In this document: one piece after another, positions 7,086 through 12,957 of the stretch
Layout: each line of letters starts with the position of its first letter
Numbering within the stretch: position 1 is the first letter of the stretch
NCBI GenBank assembly: GCA_012727515.1
Contig: JAAYGZ010000323.1
Location: forward strand, 1-12,957
Reading direction: 5' to 3'
Origin: Desulfovibrionales bacterium
GTDB taxonomy: Bacteria; Desulfobacterota; Desulfovibrionia; Desulfovibrionales; Desulfomicrobiaceae
DNA: 12,957 nt
Notes under the pieces: generated by a model
The model's database searches: none
What the model saw: the letters and a program-made list of their open reading frames with translations, nothing else
What the model was told of the DNA's origin: nothing
Made by a program: the position numbers and the translations under genes

Positions 7086-8216
7086 TTAGGGCTGTAAAAC
7101 AAAAGCGCCGTTGGCATCTACTTTGTACACGCGGTACAGATCACCAACACGGTCGCCTTTGTCATTAAAGGAAACGGTGCCTGTCAGACCGGGGAAGTCC
7201 TTCAGGTTTGCCTTCAGGTACGCGGCCAGTTTTTCGCCGGATGTGTCACCAGTTTTGGCAATGGCTTCGGCAATAACACGATATGCATCGCCAGCCAGCA
7301 CTGCCCACACAGAACCAGGAGCAGAACCATAGGCACCCTGATACGCAGTCATAAAGGCTTTGGCCTCTGGGGTATCCAGGTCAGCGGGAACCGGAGGACT
7401 TAAAAACATATAGCCTTCAGCAGCCTTGTTGCCTGCAATTTTGACCAGGTCTGGGTTATTGGTTGCGTCACCGCCAATCATGGGTACATTCCAGTTCATT
7501 TCCATTTTTTGGCGCAGCAACATGCCTGCTTCCGGATAATAGGCAGTAAAGAAAATAACTTCTGGGTCTGCTGATTTCAGCTTTGTTAAAATGGCGTTGT
7601 AATCCCGCTCACCAGGAGTCAGCGCATCATAAAAGACAATGGTCTTGCCATCTTTTTCCAGCAGGGCTTTGGCTTCATCAGCCAAACCTTTGGCATAGGA
7701 TGTATTGTCATGCAAAATGGCAATTTTGGAGAAACCAAGGGAGGTTAGTGTTTTGGCCGCAACCAGACCCTGTTCATCATCACGGGGGCAGGTGCGGAAA
7801 AAGAGGGGCAGATTTTTTTCTGACAAGCGAATGGCTGTGGAGCCGGTGGCTACCTGCAGGATACCGGATTCAGCGTAGATATTCTGCGATGCTTCAGTGA
7901 TTGAAGAACCATAGGTGCCAATAACCGCAGCAATGTCCTTGGTGGTCAGGCGGGTAGCAGCCAGGGCGGCCTGACGGGGGTCGCCACCGTCATCTTCAAT
8001 AACAATTTCTACCTGTGCGCCGTCAATACCACCGGCCTTGTTGGTTTCTGCGGCCAGCAACTCAACGATTTGCTTCATGTCCTGGCCTTCGCTGGCCCAG
8101 GAGCCTGTGAGTGGGCACATCAGGCCAATGCGAATGGTTTTTGCCCAGGCCGGACCAATAGCCAGTACAAGCAGGGCCAGGGTCAGGCATCCTAGTGTGA
8201 TCAATCTTTTGTTCAT
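7086..8216 (-). CDS. livK: Periplasmic branched-chain amino acid binding protein LivK
   Basis: Substrate-binding protein of the LIV importer, exported to the periplasm. The 376 residues begin with a classic Sec signal peptide: basic MNKR, a hydrophobic core to about residue 20 and cleavage expected after AWA (residue 25), giving a mature protein starting KTIRIGLMCPLTGSWASEGQ. This and the later blocks (ETNKAGGIDGAQVEIVIEDD, GTYGSSITEASQNIYAESGI, FFTAYYPEAGMLLRQ) are typical of the two-lobed type I periplasmic binding family of leucine/isoleucine/valine proteins. No lipobox cysteine is present at the cleavage region. AAGGAGG at 8228-8222 is an ideal ribosome site for the ATG at 8216. It heads the liv operon. 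The exact ligand (Leu/Ile/Val or another amino acid or amide) is inferred from the family. Confidence 0.92.
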   Translation of the reverse strand: MNKRLITLGCLTLALLVLAIGPAWAKTIRIGLMCPLTGSWASEGQDMKQIVELLAAETNKAGGIDGAQVEIVIEDDGGDPRQAALAATRLTTKDIAAVIGTYGSSITEASQNIYAESGILQVATGSTAIRLSEKNLPLFFRTCPRDDEQGLVAAKTLTSLGFSKIAILHDNTSYAKGLADEAKALLEKDGKTIVFYDALTPGERDYNAILTKLKSADPEVIFFTAYYPEAGMLLRQKMEMNWNVPMIGGDATNNPDLVKIAGNKAAEGYMFLSPPVPADLDTPEAKAFMTAYQGAYGSAPGSVWAVLAGDAYRVIAEAIAKTGDTSGEKLAAYLKANLKDFPGLTGTVSFNDKGDRVGDLYRVYKVDANGAFVLQP

Positions 8217-8250
8217 GAACTCCTCCTTACAGGCCTGTTCAGCCAGTGGT

Positions 8251-8463
8251 CCGTATTTACGGAACCGGTTACAATGGGGTGAATATCTGACCGGGAATCC
8301 GGATCATCCCTTTGTGCAGCAAGGCAGTATGCCTCTGATGCAGGAAATTCAAAACGCAATGCCGCCTGTTATAGAAGAAAAAGTGGGAAATCAATTTCTT
8401 TCCAAAAAGAGTAAGATGCAGGTAAAAAAGATTTTTGAAGAAGAAAAAAGAATAAATTTGTAA
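8251..8463 (+). pseudogene. Possible gene remnant (C-terminal end of an unrecognised protein)
   Basis: A plus-strand frame of about 70 codons reads like real protein: mixed hydrophilic and hydrophobic residues with GEYLTGNPDHPF, MPLMQEIQNAMPPVIEEKVG and a lysine/glutamate-rich helix ending KKIFEEEKRINL. It has no ribosome site or believable start. Upstream the frame continues only as antisense of livK, with an ATG at 8215 that coincides with the livK start. This suggests a truncated 3' end left by rearrangement, but I do not recognise the family and a chance open frame in low-stop sequence remains possible. Confidence 0.25.
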
Positions 8464-8550
8464 ATGTCGAGAATTATATTTAAAAAATCTGCACTTAATA
8501 TGCTCTTTTAACAAAATAACCTGTGTGAAAGTGTATGTTCGGAGGTAAAC

Positions 8551-8579
8551 AAAAACCAGGCAGGGTTTTCCCTGCCTGG
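8551..8579 (-). terminator. Intrinsic terminator of the rpiB-tkt-glpX operon
   Basis: A perfect 10-bp GC-rich stem (arms 8579-8570 and 8565-8556, CCAGGCAGGG type) with a four-base loop is followed on the minus strand by five T residues (8555-8551). It lies 19 bases past the glpX stop. This is a textbook Rho-independent terminator and the strongest hairpin in the window. Confidence 0.93.
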
Positions 8580-8598
8580 AGGAGAGGTCCGGGTGAGT

Positions 8599-9579
8599 TC
8601 AGTATTTGATTGACGAAAAACGCATCAAACGCTCCCACTGATGGGTGGAGGTAATACGACGGATGGTGCCTGTTTTGCCGCGCAGCACCAGCGAATGGGT
8701 GGTCGCTCCTGTGCCGGTGTAGGTAACTCCGCCTAAAAACGTGCCCCCGGAAATACCAGTGGCTGCAAAAAAGACATTTTCATCGCGGATAAGTGTATCA
8801 CAGGTGAGCACATCTTTAAGGTTGAGGCCAAAATCAAGTATGCGGTGGCGTTCTGTGTCAGACTGAGGATCAAACTGTGCCAGAATTTCGCCGCCCAGGG
8901 CCTTGATGGCACAGGCCGCAAGCACACCTTCAGGAGTGCCGCCAGTGCCCAGCATCATATCCACAGACGAAGCCGGGTCCACAGCCATAAGTGCTCCGGC
9001 CACATCACCATCTGTATGTAACTGAATACGTGCTCCGGCCTTGCGGATTTCAGCGATCAACCCGGCATGGCGCGGCTTGTCCAGCACAAAGACCATTAAA
9101 TCTTCAACCTGCTTGCCCAGGGCCTTGGCAGTGGCTTTGAGGTTATGGGCTACAGGAGCAGTGATATCAACCACAGACCTGGCCGGAGCTGGAACCACCA
9201 ATTTTTTCATATAATAACTGGGGCCAGGGTTAAACATGGCACCTGCCGGGGTTACGCCAACCACGGCAATGGCATTGGGGCGTCCATAGGCCAGCAGGTT
9301 GGTGCCTTCAACCGGATCAACGGCCACGTCCACGGCCACTCCGCGCCCAGTACCAACACGCTCGCTGTTATAGAGCATTGGCGCAGCATCTTTCTCCCCT
9401 TCGCCAATGACAATGCGGCCATCAATATCAAGGCTGTTAAAAGACAGTCGCATGGCATCCACGGCTGCCTTGTCTCCTTCATTTTTTGCACCTTTCCCCA
9501 GCCAGCGGGCCGAGGCCAAAGCAGCAGCCTCAGTGACCCGGACCAGGTCCATGGCCAGATTATGTTGTGGGGCTTCCAT
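8599..9579 (-). CDS. glpX: Fructose-1,6-bisphosphatase class II (GlpX)
   Basis: Hydrolyses fructose 1,6-bisphosphate to fructose 6-phosphate, the committed gluconeogenic step, in the cytoplasm with a divalent metal. The 326 residues match GlpX in length and motifs: N-terminal helix with EGDKAAVDAMR (D36), IGEGEKD (59-64, E60), VDPVEGT (87-93, D88 and E91 as metal ligands), the HTDGDVAGA block (188-196) and GTGGTPEGVLAACAIKALGG (211-230, E217). These correspond to the lithium-sensitive phosphatase-type active site known from E. coli GlpX. The ATG at 9579 has AAGGAGA upstream and lies 11 bases after the tkt stop, so it is cotranscribed with it. In some bacteria the same family also acts on sedoheptulose 1,7-bisphosphate, which would suit the transketolase neighbour; that is inference. 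Confidence 0.95.
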   Translation of the reverse strand: MEAPQHNLAMDLVRVTEAAALASARWLGKGAKNEGDKAAVDAMRLSFNSLDIDGRIVIGEGEKDAAPMLYNSERVGTGRGVAVDVAVDPVEGTNLLAYGRPNAIAVVGVTPAGAMFNPGPSYYMKKLVVPAPARSVVDITAPVAHNLKATAKALGKQVEDLMVFVLDKPRHAGLIAEIRKAGARIQLHTDGDVAGALMAVDPASSVDMMLGTGGTPEGVLAACAIKALGGEILAQFDPQSDTERHRILDFGLNLKDVLTCDTLIRDENVFFAATGISGGTFLGGVTYTGTGATTHSLVLRGKTGTIRRITSTHQWERLMRFSSIKY

Positions 9580-9590
9580 GATCTGTCTCC

Positions 9591-11567
9591 TTATGCGCTG
9601 CGTAAAAATTCAATAAGATGGGCTGTAGTAAAGCCGTATTGCTCTTTGAGCACTGCGGCTGGAGCAGAGGCTCCAAAATGATTGATGCCCCAGACCTTTC
9701 CTTCTAATCCCACGTACTTGTACCACAGATCTGTGCGCCCGGCTTCAATGGCCACCCGTTTTGCAATAGCACGGGGCATGACTTGTTCACGGTATTCCGG
9801 GCTTTGTTCATCAAAAAGTTCCATGCACGGCACAGACACCACACGAATGCGTAGTTCCGGCAGTGCCCTGGCCGCTTCTATGGCAAGGTGTACTTCTGAA
9901 CCTGATGCCAGCAACAGGGTTTCAGGCGCACTGTCTGCAGGATCATAGACCACATACGCACCCTTGGCCACGTTGTCTGTCACTGGTTCTGGCAGATCTA
10001 AAACAGGCAGACCCTGGCGGGTAAAGACAAGGACTGAAGGCCGTTTGGGCTGGGCCAGGGCCACTGCCATGCAGGCTGCGCTTTCCTTGGCATCTGCCGG
10101 ACGCAAAACCAGAAGATTGGGAATAAGGCGCAGGGCGCTGACATGCTCAATGGGTTGGTGCGTTGGCCCGTCTTCGCCAACAAAAAAGGAATCATGGGTA
10201 AAAACATGGAGCACAGGCAAATGCTGCAAGGCTGACATGCGAATGGCATTGCGTTCATAATCGGAAAAAACCAAAAACGTAGCCCCAAAGGGCACAATAC
10301 CCCCATGCAGAGCCAGTCCGTTTAAAATGGCTGCCATGGGAAATTCACGCACACCAAAGCAAAGATTACGACCCAAAGGATTGGTCTGGGCATGAAAAAT
10401 CCCCACACTGTTACGGAAATTCACGGTCTGGTTGGAAGGATCCAAATCTGCCGAACCGCCCATAAGTGTCGGCAACTGCTCCATCATGGTACCAAGACAC
10501 TGACCAAAGGCTTTGCGCGTGGCCACGCTGGAGCCCTGTTCAAAGACAGGCCAGGTCAGTGTGCGGTCGCTGACAGGCTGGGTGGCATGATTCCAGCGCG
10601 TTGCAAAATCTGTGTCCACAACCCTGGACTGCACCTGGGTATTCCACTGGGCACGGGCTGTGCGCAGGTCTGCAAAGCGGGACTGAAAATGCGCCACTAT
10701 CTTTTCTGGCAGGTCAAAAGTCTGGTCCGAAAGGCCCAGCTTGGCTTTGGTGGCTCGTATTTCTTCTTCAGACAAGGGCGAGCCATGCGTGGCTTCGCTG
10801 CCTTCAAGGGTCGCGCTGCCTTTGGCCATGATGGTATGGCCAATGATTATGGTGGGTTTTGTGGTTTCTTCCTGAGCTGTTCTGATGGCCTGGCGGATCT
10901 GGTCGTGGTTGTGTCCGTCTATTTCCAGTACCTGCCAGTGCATACTTTCAAAAAGCTGCCTGTAGTTGGTGCTGTCAACACGGGAAGTTGGCCCTGCCAG
11001 CTGGATCTTGTTACTGTCGTAATAGACAATAAGCCTGCCCAGGCCCCATTGCCCAAACAAGGCCGCACTGCCCAGAAAAATAGGTTCCTGGACATCTCCG
11101 TCTGAAACCAGGGCATAGGTAAAATGCCCGGCTGTTTCTGCGTCCAGATAGGCCCGCAAAAATGCCTCTGCCACGGCCATGCCCCCGGCCATAGCAAAAC
11201 CCTGACCAAGGGGACCGGTGGTTGCTTCCACTCCGTCTGTCATCTCATGTTCTGGATGCCCTGGCGTTTTGCTGCCAAATTGGCGAAACTGTTTGAGATC
11301 CTCAATGGTTAAAAATCCGCTCAATGTCAGCAAGGCGTACAAAAGTGCAGACTCATGCCCGGCTGACAGCACAAAACGGTCGCGGTTTGACCACTTGGCA
11401 TCATCAGGGTCAAAGCGCAGAAAATCTTTGAACAGCACATAGGCATAATCCGCAGAGGACATGGCTCCGCCAGGATGCCCTGAATTGGCTGCGCGTACAG
11501 TATCCATAATCAGGCCTTTGATGACATTGACGGCCTGAAGATCAAGAGAGGAAGCAGTGGTGGTCAT
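9591..11567 (-). CDS. tkt: Transketolase
   Basis: Thiamine-diphosphate enzyme that moves two-carbon units between sugar phosphates in the non-oxidative pentose phosphate pathway. The 658 residues are full length. N-terminal domain: NSGHPGGAMS (H31), LSAGHESALLYALL (H71), TGPLGQG, and the cofactor motif SDGDVQE followed by YYDSNKIQLAG. Middle domain: GVREFPMAAILNGLALHGG with the catalytic glutamate, then THDSFFVGEDGPTHQP. A C-terminal domain with LLASGSEVHLA follows. The cofactor motif begins with Ser where E. coli-type enzymes have Gly, yet the metal-binding Asp and Asn are kept; similar variants exist in a divergent transketolase branch, as far as I recall. The ribosome site before the ATG at 11567 is weak; the gene follows rpiB by 35 bases. 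Confidence 0.95.
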   Translation of the reverse strand: MTTTASSLDLQAVNVIKGLIMDTVRAANSGHPGGAMSSADYAYVLFKDFLRFDPDDAKWSNRDRFVLSAGHESALLYALLTLSGFLTIEDLKQFRQFGSKTPGHPEHEMTDGVEATTGPLGQGFAMAGGMAVAEAFLRAYLDAETAGHFTYALVSDGDVQEPIFLGSAALFGQWGLGRLIVYYDSNKIQLAGPTSRVDSTNYRQLFESMHWQVLEIDGHNHDQIRQAIRTAQEETTKPTIIIGHTIMAKGSATLEGSEATHGSPLSEEEIRATKAKLGLSDQTFDLPEKIVAHFQSRFADLRTARAQWNTQVQSRVVDTDFATRWNHATQPVSDRTLTWPVFEQGSSVATRKAFGQCLGTMMEQLPTLMGGSADLDPSNQTVNFRNSVGIFHAQTNPLGRNLCFGVREFPMAAILNGLALHGGIVPFGATFLVFSDYERNAIRMSALQHLPVLHVFTHDSFFVGEDGPTHQPIEHVSALRLIPNLLVLRPADAKESAACMAVALAQPKRPSVLVFTRQGLPVLDLPEPVTDNVAKGAYVVYDPADSAPETLLLASGSEVHLAIEAARALPELRIRVVSVPCMELFDEQSPEYREQVMPRAIAKRVAIEAGRTDLWYKYVGLEGKVWGINHFGASAPAAVLKEQYGFTTAHLIEFLRSA

Positions 11568-11602
11568 GATATGTCTCGTGAACGTGTTGTAAAAATAATT
11601 GG

Positions 11603-12049
11603 TTACCGGGTTGCCAGTGAGGGCTGGGTATCAATGAGGCCCACGCGGCGCTCATGGCGTCCGCCCTCAAAGGATGTTTCCACAAAAGCATCAACAATGG
11701 CCTTGGCCAGGTCCACGCCCAAAATGCGTTCGCCCAGGCAGAGCACATTGGCGTTATTATGGAGGCGGCTCATGCGGGCCATGTATTCATTGGCGCACAG
11801 GGCGGCCCGGATGCCTGCATGACGATTGGCAGCCATGGACATGCCCAGACCAGAACCGCAGATAAGAATGCCCAGGCCAGCAGTTTGCCTGACCTGGGTA
11901 CAAAGTGCATCTGCAATAAGCGGGTAATCGCAACTGTCCTCAGAATGCGTACCCACATCATGAATTGTGAAACGAGCAGCCAGATATTGGCCAAGAATTT
12001 GCTTCAGGCCAAGGCCTGCATGGTCAGAACCAAGAAAGAGCACGCTCAT
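11603..12049 (-). CDS. rpiB: Ribose-5-phosphate isomerase B
   Basis: Interconverts ribose 5-phosphate and ribulose 5-phosphate in the cytoplasm, feeding the transketolase encoded next. The 148 residues are the normal RpiB length. Motifs: GSDHAG (7-12, with D9 and H10), CDYP (40-43), the active-site loop ICGSGLGMSMAANR (63-76, C64 as the catalytic base cysteine), and SRLHNNANVLCLGER (94-108, with H97). A CGSG rather than CGTG loop is common in the family, and LacA/LacB-type galactose 6-phosphate isomerases are related, but the pentose phosphate neighbours favour RpiB. It starts two bases after the stop of the small helical protein gene, with a weak AAGGC ribosome site. Confidence 0.94.
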   Translation of the reverse strand: MSVLFLGSDHAGLGLKQILGQYLAARFTIHDVGTHSEDSCDYPLIADALCTQVRQTAGLGILICGSGLGMSMAANRHAGIRAALCANEYMARMSRLHNNANVLCLGERILGVDLAKAIVDAFVETSFEGGRHERRVGLIDTQPSLATR

Positions 12050-12051
12050 GT

Positions 12052-12372
12052 TTAAGCCTTATGATCTGGGTTGTGTTTTTTAAGGTAGTCAGCGCGTGTT
12101 TGCGCCAGGTCATTTTCAAGCAGCGCAAGCTCATCGCGCAAAAAGACAATCTGGCGCAAGATAAGATCATTGTCGCTGGCGCTTAGATCAAAGGCAATTC
12201 CGCTTTCATGGGCCTGAGCAACATTGCGGCCTAAAGCAGCATATTCCTCGGTCAGGCGTTTTTGCATCTGCCGAATATCCCAACGCTTGAAGTGGTTGAT
12301 AAAAAACCATTTTGCCTCATTGGCAATGACTTTAAGACCATTTTCCACGGGTTTAAGCATATCGCGAATCAT
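12052..12372 (-). CDS. Uncharacterised 106-residue helical protein
   Basis: I do not recognise a named family. The protein is predicted to be almost all helix and soluble or membrane-attached: an amphipathic N-terminal part with an aromatic patch (EAKWFFINHFKRWDIRQMQK, about 19-38), a middle segment TEEYAALGRNVAQAHESG, and a leucine/glutamate-rich C-terminal helix (LRQIVFLRDELALLENDLAQ) that looks like a coiled coil, ending in a basic tail. There is no signal peptide or catalytic motif. GGAGGT lies upstream of the ATG at 12372, which supports it as real, as does its place 31 bases after the LolB-like gene and two bases before rpiB. Function unknown; a scaffold or envelope-associated role next to the lipoprotein gene is speculation. 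Confidence 0.75.
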   Translation of the reverse strand: MIRDMLKPVENGLKVIANEAKWFFINHFKRWDIRQMQKRLTEEYAALGRNVAQAHESGIAFDLSASDNDLILRQIVFLRDELALLENDLAQTRADYLKKHNPDHKA

Positions 12373-12403
12373 GTTGTCGTACCTCCGGTTCAGTTATGCG
12401 CGT

Positions 12404-12957
12404 CTATTGTAGTGGTGGTGGATCAAGCAAACGCATCCAGGTCACAGTGGGCGGCAGGCGCAGATCAAGATCTGTATCCTGCCAGGTTCCATGGGCCTCC
12501 AGTGATTTAACACGCAAGATGGCCATGCCCTCCTGCGGCGATGTAAAGGTAAATTTCTGATAGAGTTGTTTGTCAGGAAACTCGTTTGCCACATAGGGTC
12601 TTTCGCAGGTCAGGGTCCAGCCGGGTACCCCATGCAGCACCAGCATTTCCAGGGAAGGGCTTGTTTCTGCATAGAGAATTTCACTGTGCGCAAAGGTAAA
12701 ACGGAGTTTGCCTGGGGCGCTGGCTTCTGCAGACACATAGTTTTCAGGAAGAACAAGACCATAATCTCCGGACAGCAGGCTGCTCACATGGCGGATAGTA
12801 AAAGGAACAGGAATATGAAACAAAGCCAGACCAGTGCGTGCATCATCATGGTGGTAGGCTTTGTTTTCCTGGGGCAGATAGGCGGCCCACAAGTGCGGAC
12901 TTTCGCGGATAAGGGCCACAGCAGGCCCGGCACTGGAAAAAAGATCAAGCCGAATAC
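12404..12957 (-). CDS. LolB-like lipoprotein-type protein, C-terminal part (cut by window end)
   Basis: The frame is open to the window edge, so about 183 C-terminal residues are visible and the true start lies outside. The internal GTG at 12919 is not a likely start because family-like sequence (IRLDLFSSAGPAVALIRES) continues upstream of it. The visible part looks like the half-barrel fold of LolA/LolB-type proteins: repeated short beta strands with R-L-D-L, a self-description such as HLWAAYLPQENKAYH, a middle helix-loop FTIRHVSSLLSGDYGLVLP, and a final strand pair ending DLDLRLPPTVTWMRL. Such proteins bind lipoproteins or lipids in the periplasm. The lipobox cannot be checked here. It is the most upstream visible gene of the rpiB-tkt-glpX operon. 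The family call is by pattern only. Confidence 0.5.
   Translation of the reverse strand, partial: IRLDLFSSAGPAVALIRESPHLWAAYLPQENKAYHHDDARTGLALFHIPVPFTIRHVSSLLSGDYGLVLPENYVSAEASAPGKLRFTFAHSEILYAETSPSLEMLVLHGVPGWTLTCERPYVANEFPDKQLYQKFTFTSPQEGMAILRVKSLEAHGTWQDTDLDLRLPPTVTWMRLLDPPPLQ

Larger units (their letters stand above)
8217..8598. other. Intergenic region: livK leader, AT-rich zone and glpX terminator
   Basis: These 382 bases hold no confident gene. Next to livK lie its ribosome site and a small imperfect hairpin (arms at 8250-8255 and 8258-8263). A protein-like plus-strand frame runs to a TAA at 8461-8463. An AT-rich stretch fills about 8380-8520; on its minus strand are a perfect -10 (TATAAT, 8478-8473) without a good -35, and a TTGATT/TATAAC pair (8394-8389 and 8373-8368) with a short 15-base spacer. 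Either could drive livK, neither is convincing. The glpX terminator closes the region. Confidence 0.5.

Noticed and set aside
8320..8340. Sigma-54-like GG...GC in the livK leader
   Set aside because: The spacing between GG and GC is 11 rather than 10 bases, and this spacing is strict for sigma-54.
9145..9681. 178-codon open frame antisense to glpX and the end of tkt
   Set aside because: It spans two real genes on the other strand and has no recognisable motif or ribosome site.
10392..11105. 237-codon open frame antisense to tkt
   Set aside because: It lies wholly opposite well-conserved transketolase motifs and resembles no protein family.

Overview
The window is ordinary, densely packed bacterial chromosome with about half G+C by eye (not computed). 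Gene content and the feel of the proteins suggest a motile anaerobic deltaproteobacterium, most likely of the Desulfovibrio group (Desulfovibrionales). The hints are a second-type MotB/MotA pair behind a sigma-54-like promoter, an IlvN-like ACT protein coupled to a phosphate butyryl/acetyltransferase, a divergent transketolase, and class II FBPase with RpiB. The taxonomic call is inference. I see no rRNA, tRNA, CRISPR array, transposase or phage gene.

Layout. (1) 132-1898, minus: a flagellar stator pair with the MotB-like gene upstream of the MotA-like gene, the reverse of the E. coli order, preceded by a good -24/-12 (sigma-54) promoter match. (2) 2093-3486, plus, divergent from the stator genes: an IlvN-like regulatory subunit with no IlvB beside it, overlapping by one base a phosphate butyryl/acetyltransferase. 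(3) 3677-8216, minus: a complete branched-chain amino acid ABC transporter in the order livK-livH-livM-livG-livF. A strong intrinsic terminator hairpin lies between livK and livH, so the binding protein is probably made in excess. The last four genes are tightly packed, with ATGA and GTGA stop/start overlaps. (4) 8217-8598: an intergenic stretch holding the livK leader, an AT-rich zone, a protein-like open frame on the plus strand that may be a gene remnant, and the terminator of the next operon. (5) 8599-12957, minus: a sugar-phosphate operon reading LolB-like lipoprotein (cut by the window end), 106-residue helical protein, rpiB, tkt, glpX, ending in a perfect 10-bp terminator stem.

How they fit together. 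RpiB, transketolase and FBPase II supply pentoses and hexoses by gluconeogenesis and the non-oxidative pentose phosphate pathway, as needed by an organism living on organic acids. The Liv importer brings in branched-chain amino acids. The neighbouring IlvN-like and Ptb-like genes could link to branched-chain acid metabolism, but that link rests on proximity only. I found no convincing new system. The most useful leads are the shared motB/ilvN regulatory region, the orphan ilvN-ptb pair, the intra-operon liv terminator, and the unexplained plus-strand frame at 8251-8463.
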